Assembly (NCBI GenBank): GCA_964450865.1
Contig: CAYVHB010000006.1
Coordinates: 55,547-119,546 of the forward strand
Reading direction: 5' to 3'
From: CAYVHB01 sp964450865
GTDB lineage: Bacteria > Bacillota > Clostridia > Saccharofermentanales > UBA5734
DNA: 64,000 nt
Of this stretch, positions 33,985-42,647 are shown one piece after another. The stretch's first letter is position 1, and the number at the start of each line of letters is the position of its first letter. The notes under the pieces were generated by a model. The model worked only from the letters and a program-made list of their open reading frames with translations, had not been told where the DNA came from and ran no database searches. Both the position numbers and the translations under genes were made by a program.

Positions 33985-35157
33985 TCAGATACGGGCCACA
34001 CCGGTCTTGCGGGCCGCTTCGGCAACGGCAGCTGCCACAGCCGGACCCACGCGCTTGTCGAAAGCCTTGGGAATGATGTATTCAGCCGACAGCTCTTCAT
34101 CGCTGATCAGGCTGGCAATCGCTTCGGACGCGGCAATCTTCATCTCATCGTTGATATCGCTGGCCCGGACGTCCAGCGCACCGCGGAAAATACCCGGGAA
34201 GGCCAGCACATTGTTGATCTGGTTCGGGAAGTCGGAACGACCCGTGCCAATAACCGCCGCACCTGCTTTTTTAGCCAGTTCGGGCATGATTTCCGGAGTC
34301 GGGTTGCTCATCGGGAAAATCATCGGGTTCTTGTTCATCGAGCGGACCATCTCTTCAGTGACCAGGCCAGGACCGGAAACACCAATGAAAACGTCGGCGC
34401 CCTTCATGATCTCGGCCAGCGAGCCCTTCTTCATGGCGCGGTTGGAGATCTTGGCCATTTCGGCCTTTTCCGGATTGAGTCCGTCACGGCCTTCGTAAAT
34501 CGCGCCCTGGCGGTCAGCCAGGATGACATTGCGCAGGCCCATCTTCATCAGCAGCTTGGTGATGGCGATGCCAGCCGCACCGGCGCCGCAGGTGATGACT
34601 TCGAGGTCGCTCAGGGAGCGGCCGGTCAGTTTGCAGGCGTTGATCATCGCGGCCAGGGTAACGACAGCCGTACCATGCTGGTCATCATGGAAGATCGGGA
34701 TATCGCAGGTTTCTTTCAGCCGGCGCTCGATTTCAAAGCAGCGCGGTGCCGAAATGTCTTCGAGATTGACACCACCGAAGCTGCCGGCGAGCAGCTGGAC
34801 GGTCTTGACGATATCGTCAACACTCTTGGAACGGATACAAAGCGGGAAGGCGTCAACATCACCAAAGGTCTTGAACAGCACGCATTTGCCTTCCATAACC
34901 GGCATGCCGGCTTCGGGACCGATATCCCCCAGGCCCAGGACGGCTGTGCCATCGGTGACAACCGCGACCAGGTTCCAGCGGCGGGTCAGCTGATAGCTCA
35001 GGTCCACATCCTTCTGGATCGCCAGGCAGGGCTCAGCCACACCAGGCGTATAAGCCAGGGAGAGATCTTCAACCGTATTGACCGGCACAGTCGCGATGAC
35101 TTCGATCTTGCCCCGCAGGTCGTAATGCAGTTTCATTGCTTTTTCTTTGATGTCCAT
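33985..35157 (-). CDS. NAD(P)-dependent malic enzyme (short MaeB-like form)
   Basis: 390 residues from ATG 35157 with AAGGAGG upstream. Motifs: LAYTPGVAEPC, VVTDGTAVLGLGDIGP, PIFHDDQHGTAVV (metal/malate site) and the NAD fold VITCGAGAAGIAI. It decarboxylates malate to pyruvate, or fixes CO2 in reverse. The C-terminal phosphotransacetylase domain of long MaeB is absent. About 310 bases separate it from the GAPDH gene downstream (33678-33984), with no gene seen there. Confidence 0.93.
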   Translation of the reverse strand: MDIKEKAMKLHYDLRGKIEVIATVPVNTVEDLSLAYTPGVAEPCLAIQKDVDLSYQLTRRWNLVAVVTDGTAVLGLGDIGPEAGMPVMEGKCVLFKTFGDVDAFPLCIRSKSVDDIVKTVQLLAGSFGGVNLEDISAPRCFEIERRLKETCDIPIFHDDQHGTAVVTLAAMINACKLTGRSLSDLEVITCGAGAAGIAITKLLMKMGLRNVILADRQGAIYEGRDGLNPEKAEMAKISNRAMKKGSLAEIMKGADVFIGVSGPGLVTEEMVRSMNKNPMIFPMSNPTPEIMPELAKKAGAAVIGTGRSDFPNQINNVLAFPGIFRGALDVRASDINDEMKIAASEAIASLISDEELSAEYIIPKAFDKRVGPAVAAAVAEAARKTGVARI

Positions 35158-35210
35158 GATATTCCTCCTTATTTGGCTACTGTTAACCAATAGCCCATTC
35201 TATTATCATC

Positions 35211-36107
35211 TTATAATCCGGTAATCTGTGCAATATATTTGCGTGCTTTTTGTGCATATTCGAAAGGATTGGCCTTGGCCGGATCCTGTTCGGCTTCAAC
35301 GACGACCCATCCTTCATAGCCGGCGTCCTCAAGGACCTTGACCAGGGGCAGGAAATCGACATCCCCGTCACCCGGAACCGTGAACACGCCAGCGCGGACC
35401 GCATCCAGGAAGCACATGTCCTGGGCTTTAACGGTTTCATAGACCGCCAGGCGCATATCCTTGAGATGGACGTGCTTGATGCGGCTGATATGCTTCTGGA
35501 GAACAGGCAGGTACTCAATGCCGGCAAAGGTCAGATGTCCGGTATCAAAAAGCAGGAAGACAAGATTCGGATCGGTATTTTCCATCAGATAATCAATTTC
35601 TTCAACGGTCTGGACGCCGGTTCCCATGTGATGATGGCAGGTGAAGAACATGCCCATATCCCGCGCGATCTGGCCCATTTCATTGAAGCCCTTGCAGACG
35701 GTGGCCCACTGTTCGGCGGTATAGACCGGCTTGTTCTTGAGGATCGGCACATCGAGCTTGCCCTGGATCGAGTTGCCCTGTTCGGATACACCGATGACGC
35801 GGGCGCCGAGATAATAGAGCTTTTCGGCATGCTCGCGGAACGCGGCAATCGTTTCTTCATAAGGACGGCTGGTCAGCAGCGAGCTGAACCAGGCATTGCA
35901 GATGGTCAGGCCGCGCAGGTCGAGATGACGCTTGAGCTCGACCTTGTCCTGCGGGTACTTGCTGCCGATTTCACAGCCCTTGAAGCCGGCGAGGGCCATT
36001 TCACTGATCGTCTGCTGAAAGGTGTTTTCCTTGCCAAGATCAGGCATGTCATCATTGGTCCAGCCGATCGGCGCAATTCCGAGTTTGACTTTTGCAGCAT
36101 CTAACAT
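35211..36107 (-). CDS. iolE: Inosose dehydratase
   Basis: 298 residues. The start VKLGIAPIGWTNDDMPDLG and the segment ISEMALAGFKGCEIGSKYP are diagnostic of IolE in the xylose-isomerase-like TIM-barrel family; CHHHMGTGVQ, FDTGHL and HVHLKDMR supply metal ligands. It dehydrates 2-keto-myo-inositol to the trihydroxycyclohexanedione. It lies between iolD and malic enzyme with short spacers, the second gene of the operon. Confidence 0.94.
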   Translation of the reverse strand: MLDAAKVKLGIAPIGWTNDDMPDLGKENTFQQTISEMALAGFKGCEIGSKYPQDKVELKRHLDLRGLTICNAWFSSLLTSRPYEETIAAFREHAEKLYYLGARVIGVSEQGNSIQGKLDVPILKNKPVYTAEQWATVCKGFNEMGQIARDMGMFFTCHHHMGTGVQTVEEIDYLMENTDPNLVFLLFDTGHLTFAGIEYLPVLQKHISRIKHVHLKDMRLAVYETVKAQDMCFLDAVRAGVFTVPGDGDVDFLPLVKVLEDAGYEGWVVVEAEQDPAKANPFEYAQKARKYIAQITGL

Positions 36108-36182
36108 AATTAAAATACCATCCCTTTCTTTTAGCCGGGCCCTGGACTAGTCCGGACCTGGTTTACACGCGATTAATCCGGA

Positions 36183-38054
36183 TTAATACTGCCTGGTCAG
36201 CTTGAGGTTCTCGACATGATCGGCATAGGCCTTCTGCACGGTCGGACGGGTTGATACTTCCGCCACGCCGACGCGCCACCAGCTGCCATAACCGCCAGTC
36301 ATCGTACCGGGAGCAACCTTGATGTCAAAGACGCAGGGTCGGGTTTCCTTGCGGGAATCTTCCAGGGCAGCCAGGAATTCGGCTTCATTGGTCACGTTGT
36401 AGCCTTTGGCGCCATAGCTTTCGCCATTCTTGGCAAAGTCAACGATGACATTCGGGCCGGTCAGCGTGTTGGTCTGGGGATCACGGGCCTTGAAGACTGT
36501 GCCGAAAGTCGGCGTGCCATTATTGTTCTGCAGGTTCTCGATGCAGCCCCAGCCGCTGTTGTCCAGCACGCAGATGTTGATCTTGAGATTTTCCTGCACG
36601 GCGGTATACAGTTCGCTGTGCATCAGGACATAGCTGCCATCACCGACGACCACAAAGAGTTCGCGGTCCGGCCCCATCGCCATCTTGGCGCCAACCGCGC
36701 CACAGACTTCATAGCCCATGCAGCTGAAACCATATTCAACATGATAGGTGCCCGGATTGCCGGAACGCCACACACGCTGCAAATCGCTGGGCAGGCTGCC
36801 ACCGGCGGTCAGGATGACGTCCTGGGGCCGCATCTGGGCATTGATAATACCCAGGACGCGACTGGCAGCCAGACGGCCGTCCTCGCGCTGCAGGGCATAG
36901 AGACGATCGCACTCGGCCGCCCACTCGGCCTGGGCCTGCGCCAGTTCCGTCGCCCCGTAGGCTGAACGGTAACCGGCTTGCTTCAGCCCGGCCCCGATCG
37001 CCAGCAGGGCTTCCCTGGCATCGGCAATGACCGGAATGGCATCAAGCTTGTGTGCATCCATTGAACCGACATTGATGCTGATATACGAGACATCCGGATC
37101 CTGGAACAGCCACTTCGAACAAGTGGTGAAGTCCATGAACTTGGTGCCGACACCAATGACAAGGTCAGCCGTCTTGGCCATTTTATTGGCGGCAGAAGTA
37201 CCAGTCAGGCCAATGCCGCCCATGTTGCAGGGATGATCCCAGGCGACGACACCCTTGCCCGACTGGGTTTCGCCGATCGGGATATTGAAAGCGGCCGCAA
37301 AATCAGCCAGCTCATTCCAGGCTTCGGAATACTTGACACCGCCGCCGCAGATCAGCAGCGGCCGTTTGGCAGCCTGGATCGCCGCCACGGCACGATTCAG
37401 GCCAGTGGCCGTAATTGGCCGGCGGTCCATATACCAGACCCGCTTCTGGAAGAAATAATCCGGATAATCATAGGCTTCGCCTTCAACATCCTGGGGCATC
37501 GCCAGACAGACCGCGCCCGTGTCGGCCGCATCGGTCAGGACCCGGAAGGCATTGATCGCTGCCGTCATCAGCTGCTCGGGACGCTGAATGCGGTCCCAGT
37601 ACTTGCAAACGGCCTGGAAGGCATCATTGGCGGTATAAGCCAGGGAATTCGGGAACTCCAGCTGCTGCAGGACCGGATCCGGCTGACGGGTGGCAAACGT
37701 GTCGCCAGGCAGCAGCAGGAGAGGCATGCGGTTGGCTGTGGCAGTACCGGCGGCGGCAACCAGATTCAGCGCGCCCGGTCCGACGGAAGTTGTACAGGCA
37801 ATGATCTTGCGGCGGTTGTGCTCCTTGGCATAGGCAATGGCTGCATGGGCCATACCCTGCTCGTTTTTACCCTGATAGAAGGTCAGATTGTGATCTCCCT
37901 GTTCCAGGGCCTGGCCAATGCCAACGACGCAGCCATGGCCAAAAATGCCAAAGACGCCATCGACAAACTTGTCCTCTTTGCCGTCAAAACTCACGTACTG
38001 ATTGTCCATGAATTTGAGCAAGGCCTGTGTCATTGTCAAACGAATTGTTCCCAT
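36183..38054 (-). CDS. iolD: 3D-(3,5/4)-trihydroxycyclohexane-1,2-dione hydrolase
   Basis: 623 residues, with GGAGG nine bases before the ATG. A TPP-dependent enzyme of the acetolactate-synthase fold: GKNEQGMAHAAIAYAKE, TTSVGPGALNLVAAAGTATANRMP and the diphosphate-binding GDGSYVLMHSELYTAVQENLKINICVLDN region. It opens the cyclohexanedione ring to 5-deoxy-glucuronate in inositol breakdown. First gene of the operon, right after a good promoter. iolB, iolC, iolG and iolJ are absent from the window. Confidence 0.95.
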   Translation of the reverse strand: MGTIRLTMTQALLKFMDNQYVSFDGKEDKFVDGVFGIFGHGCVVGIGQALEQGDHNLTFYQGKNEQGMAHAAIAYAKEHNRRKIIACTTSVGPGALNLVAAAGTATANRMPLLLLPGDTFATRQPDPVLQQLEFPNSLAYTANDAFQAVCKYWDRIQRPEQLMTAAINAFRVLTDAADTGAVCLAMPQDVEGEAYDYPDYFFQKRVWYMDRRPITATGLNRAVAAIQAAKRPLLICGGGVKYSEAWNELADFAAAFNIPIGETQSGKGVVAWDHPCNMGGIGLTGTSAANKMAKTADLVIGVGTKFMDFTTCSKWLFQDPDVSYISINVGSMDAHKLDAIPVIADAREALLAIGAGLKQAGYRSAYGATELAQAQAEWAAECDRLYALQREDGRLAASRVLGIINAQMRPQDVILTAGGSLPSDLQRVWRSGNPGTYHVEYGFSCMGYEVCGAVGAKMAMGPDRELFVVVGDGSYVLMHSELYTAVQENLKINICVLDNSGWGCIENLQNNNGTPTFGTVFKARDPQTNTLTGPNVIVDFAKNGESYGAKGYNVTNEAEFLAALEDSRKETRPCVFDIKVAPGTMTGGYGSWWRVGVAEVSTRPTVQKAYADHVENLKLTRQY

Positions 38055-38156
38055 GCTTGTACCTCCGCGTAAATATTGCTTTCTGGTTGTTCCGGATCAC
38101 CAGCGATTCCGCAAATGAGTATTTTTTGGGTATCTTGTGAGTAAATCTTAGTTCCA

Positions 38157-38185
38157 ACTATATCATCGATTTGTCGATAAGACAA
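38157..38185 (-). promoter_or_regulatory. Promoter and possible operator of the iolD operon
   Basis: On the minus strand TTGTCT, 17-base spacer, TATAGT, about 100 bases before iolD. Two inverted repeats overlap it: TTGTC-TTATC-GACAA over the -35 and ATCGA-CAAA-TCGAT in the spacer. Such dyads inside a promoter suit a repressor, possibly the DeoR protein at 28387 (inference). Confidence 0.6.
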
Positions 38186-38222
38186 GCCATTCCGGGCAAA
38201 TTTTTAAAATAAAAGTGCCCGG

Positions 38223-38332
38223 GCACGTCTCAGGCCGGCGCTTGTAGCAGCGGCAACAGGTCCGGACCGGTCAATCCATCCGTGATTGGTGCTTGCCAGC
38301 ACGTCTCAGGCCGGCGCTTGTAGCAGCGGCAA
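38223..38332. repeat. Two identical 34-bp direct repeats upstream of the iolD promoter
   Basis: 38223-38256 and 38299-38332 are identical, starting GCACGTCTCAGGCCGG and ending AGCAGCGGCAA; starts are 76 bases apart. Each holds an imperfect dyad (GCCGGCGCT...AGCAGCGGC). Apart from these and the promoter, 38055-38457 holds no gene. Confidence 0.85.
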
Positions 38333-38457
38333 TGGTATCCTGATATCATTGCAAGTGAGCGATCAGCTGCGGCGGTCAGTCCCGGTTTGCGCAGCAGGCA
38401 TGGGTGAACGGCCCTAAAAAGTCGGCCAGCACCATTTGTCAGTGTGTTGCCAGGCGA

Positions 38458-40098
38458 TTAATCGACCAGGTCCGCACAGGCGTCGAAGGCATCTTTCAGT
38501 TCCGGCACAAACCGGTCCTCGCCGACCTCGGCCATATAGCCGGACTGGCGCATAACCTCAGCCGGCTGGGGCTGCAGGTGAATGAAAAACAAGCGTGTCT
38601 GATGTTCCTGGCATTTATGAAACAGCTTCTCCAGAACGTTTATAACCGTGGCATCAATGGCCGGAACGCGCTGCATTTCGAGGAATACCGCCTCTTTTTC
38701 GACAATAGCGCCTTCAATTTCCTGGATCAGGCTCTCAGCCGCGGCAAAAAAGAACGGTCCATTGAGCCGGTACACGGCAATTGAATCAATGTGGCGCTCA
38801 TCGGTCTGCTTGTGCTCCTTGATCAAAGCCACATCCGCCATCCGTTTCATGAACAACAGGGCGGCCAGGACAATGCCGACCTCGATAGCAATCACCAGGT
38901 CAAAGAACACAGTCAGCAGAAAGGTCACAATCAGTAAAAGCTTGTCACTTTTCGGTGCCTTGAGCAATTTCCTGATTTCTTTAACCTCAACCATGTTCTT
39001 GCAGACAACCAGCAAGATCGCCGCCAGTGTCGCCATCGGGATCATCTTGGCATATGGCATGAACAGCAGCGTGACCAGCAGGACGGTGACCGCATGTACG
39101 ATTCCGGCCACCGGGCTGATTCCGCCGTTCTTGATATTCGCTGCCGTCCTGGCAATCGCCCCGGTCGCCGGCAGACCGCCAAACAACGCTGATACGATAT
39201 TGGCCGCACCCTGGCCAATCAGTTCCTGACTGGAATCATGATGTGTACCGGTCATGCCATCTGCTACAACCGCGGAAAGCAACGACTCCACACCGCCGAG
39301 AATCGCGATCGTGACAGCCGGAGCCAGCAGCTGCTTGAGCGTTAGGAAATCAATATGCGGGAATCGCAGCGGTGGAAAGCCGCCGGAAAGGTCAGCATAT
39401 CGGCTGCCAATGGTTGTTACGGGCAGGCCGGCCAGCTGCACCAGAACTGTCGACAGAATAATGGCCACCAGCGAACCGGGTATTTTCCGGCTTATTTTAG
39501 GCCAGATCAGAATAATCAGCAGCGAAGCCAGGCCAATCGCCAACGTCAGAAGGTCTATATCACGGATATGCTCCACATAAATAATGATTTTCTCAGCAAA
39601 ATCAGCCGGCAAGCCCTTCAAGTCCATCCCAAAAAAATCATTCAGCTGACCGGCGAAAATAGTGACGGCAATACCGGCAGTGAAACCGACAGTAATGGGG
39701 AAGGGAACGAACTTGATGACGCTGCCGAGTCGGAAAAAGCCCATGATCAGCAAGATGATGCCAGCCAGCAGCGTCGCAGTTATCAGGCCGTCAATGCCGA
39801 ATTCGGCAATAATGCCATAAACAATCACAACAAAAGCCCCGGTCGGGCCGGTAACCTGTACCGGACTGCCACCCAGGGCGGCGGCAGTAAATCCAGCCAG
39901 AATCGCGGTATATAGACCGGCTTCCGGCGAAGCCCCGGAAGCAATGGCCAGGGCCACGGACAAAGGAATCGCAATGATGCCAACGATCAGCCCGGCAACC
40001 AGATCACGGGAGAAGGCCCGTTTGTTGTAACCGCGCAGATAGATCAGCAGCTCAGGCCTCATCTTGAGTTCAGGTATCAACTTGATTTCAGGCTTCAT
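38458..40098 (-). CDS. SulP-family anion transporter with STAS domain
   Basis: 546 residues from ATG 40098. Many hydrophobic helices from residue 20 to about 400, starting with the SulP pattern RDLVAGLIVGIIAIPLSVALAIASG and GLYTAILAGFTAAALGGSPVQVTGPTGAF. A C-terminal cytoplasmic STAS domain (about 430-540) follows. SulP proteins carry sulfate, bicarbonate or dicarboxylates; the substrate here is not clear. The start overlaps the stop of a 14-codon upstream frame that owns the strong ribosome binding site, so expression may depend on re-initiation. Confidence 0.9.
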   Translation of the reverse strand: MKPEIKLIPELKMRPELLIYLRGYNKRAFSRDLVAGLIVGIIAIPLSVALAIASGASPEAGLYTAILAGFTAAALGGSPVQVTGPTGAFVVIVYGIIAEFGIDGLITATLLAGIILLIMGFFRLGSVIKFVPFPITVGFTAGIAVTIFAGQLNDFFGMDLKGLPADFAEKIIIYVEHIRDIDLLTLAIGLASLLIILIWPKISRKIPGSLVAIILSTVLVQLAGLPVTTIGSRYADLSGGFPPLRFPHIDFLTLKQLLAPAVTIAILGGVESLLSAVVADGMTGTHHDSSQELIGQGAANIVSALFGGLPATGAIARTAANIKNGGISPVAGIVHAVTVLLVTLLFMPYAKMIPMATLAAILLVVCKNMVEVKEIRKLLKAPKSDKLLLIVTFLLTVFFDLVIAIEVGIVLAALLFMKRMADVALIKEHKQTDERHIDSIAVYRLNGPFFFAAAESLIQEIEGAIVEKEAVFLEMQRVPAIDATVINVLEKLFHKCQEHQTRLFFIHLQPQPAEVMRQSGYMAEVGEDRFVPELKDAFDACADLVD

Positions 40099-40139
40099 CT
40101 TGATTGGTTGAGAACACACCTGCCTGTGCAGGGTGTCAT
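40095..40139 (-). CDS. Possible 14-residue leader peptide coupled to the SulP gene
   Basis: ATG 40139 lies five bases after AAAGGAGGAG, the best Shine-Dalgarno sequence in this leader. The frame reads MTPCTGRCVLNQSR and stops at TGA, which overlaps the SulP ATG (ATGA). The SulP gene itself has no good RBS. An alternative is a longer SulP frame beginning at an upstream GTG, which would run through this region. Confidence 0.4.
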   Translation of the reverse strand: MTPCTGRCVLNQSR

Positions 40140-40164
40140 CAACGCTCCTCCTTTGCTTACAAAC

Positions 40165-40182
40165 AAGCCATCCTGATGGCTT
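40165..40182. terminator. Hairpin in the SulP leader
   Basis: Perfect 8-bp stem AAGCCATC-CT-GATGGCTT with TTT following on the plus strand and TTGTTTG following on the minus strand, directly before the leader-peptide RBS. It may act as an attenuator for the transporter. Confidence 0.4.
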
Positions 40183-40399
40183 TTTGTAAAATGTCACCGG
40201 ATGAATGGCTTCATTTTACAACTGTATGTTGCGGCTGGATGTATGAGATGTTCGCCAATCCTGCATAGCTTGCGCCAATTACGTTAGTCTGGTGATATTC
40301 AAATATTAAATCACATCGGGCAATTGTGCAACGGCCCTTCAACTGCTGATCCTCGTTTTAACGCGATCAACGCTGATATCTGCGACGCAGCTGGTTTGC

Positions 40400-41455
40400 T
40401 CATTTCTTCTCAAACCAGCTGCGGTATGCACCATACCCGGCCTGCTCCAGATCGGCCAGCGGTATAAACCGCAGGGCTGCACTGTTAATACAGTAGCGCA
40501 ATCCTCCCCGGTCCCGGGGACCATCTGTAAAAACGTGGCCCAGATGCGAGTCACCGGACCGGCTGCGGACCTCAATTCGCCGCATGCCATGACTGCGGTC
40601 CATTTTTTCGATGATAACCGCCGGATCGACCGGCTTGCTGAAACTGGGCCAGCCGCATCCTGAATCAAACTTGTCCAGTGAACTGAACAGGGGTTCACCC
40701 GTTGCAACATCAACATACAGGCCAGGCTCATCCAGATGCCAAAATGCACCGGTAAACGGCCGTTCGGTCGCGCTGGCCTGCGTAACCTGGTATTGTTCCG
40801 GTGTCAGTTGCTGGCGTAACCGGGCGTCTGACGGCCGGGGATACCGGGCTGGATCAATCACCGGCATCAAAGCCGATGGATCCGGGCCGGACCCTGCTAA
40901 ACCGGGATTTTCAGGCAGGGATGCGAAACTGATATGACAATAACCCTGTGGATTTTTCTCCAGATATTGCTGATGATAGTCTTCAGCCTCATCAAAGCGT
41001 TCCAGCGGCCTGATTTCGGTTACAATCGGCAATTTATATTTTTTCTTTTCCCTGGCCAGAAAAGCCTCGATAACATCCCGGTCAGCCGGATCCTGATAAT
41101 AGATGCCAGTCCGATACTGAACACCATGATCATTTCCCTGGCGGTTCAACAGCGTTGGATCAATGATCTGGAAAAAATAGCCCAGCAGTTTCTCCAGATC
41201 GAGACGGCCAGGATCATAGCGGACATGAACCGTCTCGGCATGACCGGTATGCAGAAAGCATACCTCGGCATAAGTCGGTTTGGCCGTCCGTCCGTTCGCA
41301 TAGCCGACGCGTGTCTGAGCAACACCCGGAATGCGGGCCAGATAGGCTTCAACCCCCCAGAAACAACCACCAGCCAACCAGATATCCTTCAGCTGAGCCG
41401 ATGAATAATCAATGGACAGGTTTGGATTCGCAGGTAATGTCTGTGCGTCATGCAT
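40400..41455 (-). CDS. msrAB: Bifunctional peptide methionine sulfoxide reductase MsrA/MsrB
   Basis: 351 residues. N-terminal MsrA: LAGGCFWGVEAYLARIPGV with the catalytic Cys, then GYANG and HTGHAETVHVRYDP. C-terminal MsrB: LTPEQYQVTQ, GEPLFSSLDKFDSGCGWPSF and RYCINSAALRFIP with the catalytic Cys. It repairs both stereoisomers of oxidised methionine in the cytoplasm. The zinc-binding CxxC pairs of some MsrB are absent. Single gene. Confidence 0.96.
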   Translation of the reverse strand: MHDAQTLPANPNLSIDYSSAQLKDIWLAGGCFWGVEAYLARIPGVAQTRVGYANGRTAKPTYAEVCFLHTGHAETVHVRYDPGRLDLEKLLGYFFQIIDPTLLNRQGNDHGVQYRTGIYYQDPADRDVIEAFLAREKKKYKLPIVTEIRPLERFDEAEDYHQQYLEKNPQGYCHISFASLPENPGLAGSGPDPSALMPVIDPARYPRPSDARLRQQLTPEQYQVTQASATERPFTGAFWHLDEPGLYVDVATGEPLFSSLDKFDSGCGWPSFSKPVDPAVIIEKMDRSHGMRRIEVRSRSGDSHLGHVFTDGPRDRGGLRYCINSAALRFIPLADLEQAGYGAYRSWFEKK

Positions 41456-41601
41456 GATTTAAAAATCCTTTCCAAGTGATAAAATAATAGCAGGACGATG
41501 TTCTTGAAACGCTTGCTAAACACTGAACTTCTTTCTCAGATGCTCTTGAGCTAGTTTAAATATGGACTGCATGCCTGAAGAATTTTTTGGAGGTGTTGTT
41601 G

Positions 41602-42639
41602 ATGATCCTGGTAACCGGGGCCACTGGTCATATCGGCAACGTTCTGGTCCATCGCCTGGCGGTTCTGTATCCGCAAGAGACAATCCGCATTATGGTCTTG
41701 CCCCATGAAACCCTTGATATGTTTGATCAGCTGCAGCTGCAGCTGTTTTTTGGCGATGTCCGCCAGCCTGAGCAAGTTAACCGGGCCGTCGAAGGAGCTC
41801 GCCTGGTTTTTCACCTGGCTGGCCTGATCGATACCGCACCGCGCTCACCGCGTCAGCTCCAGGCCATTAATGTCGGCGGGACCCGCAACATCGTTGAAGC
41901 CTGCCTGGCTGCCGGGGTAGAGCGCCTTGTTTATGTCAGTTCCGTTCATGCCCTGCCGGATCTGCCGGATAACGCCCCCATCGAAGAAATATCTGATTTC
42001 CCCTGCCCGAATCTGCTCGGGGATTACGCCCGTTCCAAGTCCGAGGCGACTGCCCTGATCTACAATGGAATCAGCCGGGGGCTTGACGCTGTCATTGTTT
42101 TCCCCAGCGGTGTAATCGGCCCCTATGATCACCGCCTGTCGGAAATGGGCCGGCTGTTCCGTTACTTGAGTACCCAGGGCTGGCTCAAGCTGGTCATGTC
42201 CTTTCATGGTGCCTATGACTTTGTTGACGTCCGCGACGTCGTTGACGGCCTTATCCGGGCTGCAACGCTGGGACACAAGGGTGAAGGTTATATTCTATCC
42301 GGCCACCACATTACCCTGAAACAAATGATCCAGCTCGAACGTGAATGCCTTGGCCAGAAACAGCCCCTCATTTTTTTTGCACCTGACTGGCTGATCAAAG
42401 CCGGAGCCTGGCTGGCTGAAAAGACCTGTCGCCTGCTGCATATCAAACCTGTCTTTACACCCTATAGCGTGGCAGTCCTGCAATCCAACTGCAATTTCAA
42501 TCACGGCAAGGCCAGCCGGGAAATCGGTTATTCGCCCAGGCCACTCATAGAAACTTTCCGTGATAATTTGCATTGGATGCTGCAAACCGGCCTGATCCGG
42601 CCGGGCCGCCAGCACCAGTCACCCCAGTCCCGTCCATAA
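41602..42639 (+). CDS. NAD(P)-dependent epimerase/dehydratase (extended SDR)
   Basis: 345 residues from ATG 41602, nine bases after TTGGAGG. Rossmann motif VTGATGHIGNVL, FGDVRQPEQV, VFHLAGL, a serine at YVSSVHA and the YxxxK pair in DYARSKSEA. Resembles dihydroflavonol reductase/3-beta-HSD-like enzymes; the substrate is unknown. It ends convergent with the Gfo/Idh gene, eight bases apart. Confidence 0.87.
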   Translation: MILVTGATGHIGNVLVHRLAVLYPQETIRIMVLPHETLDMFDQLQLQLFFGDVRQPEQVNRAVEGARLVFHLAGLIDTAPRSPRQLQAINVGGTRNIVEACLAAGVERLVYVSSVHALPDLPDNAPIEEISDFPCPNLLGDYARSKSEATALIYNGISRGLDAVIVFPSGVIGPYDHRLSEMGRLFRYLSTQGWLKLVMSFHGAYDFVDVRDVVDGLIRAATLGHKGEGYILSGHHITLKQMIQLERECLGQKQPLIFFAPDWLIKAGAWLAEKTCRLLHIKPVFTPYSVAVLQSNCNFNHGKASREIGYSPRPLIETFRDNLHWMLQTGLIRPGRQHQSPQSRP

Positions 42640-42647
42640 ATAATTTT

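Noticed and set aside
38223..38332. CRISPR array
   Set aside because: Only two repeats, a single 42-bp spacer and no cas gene.
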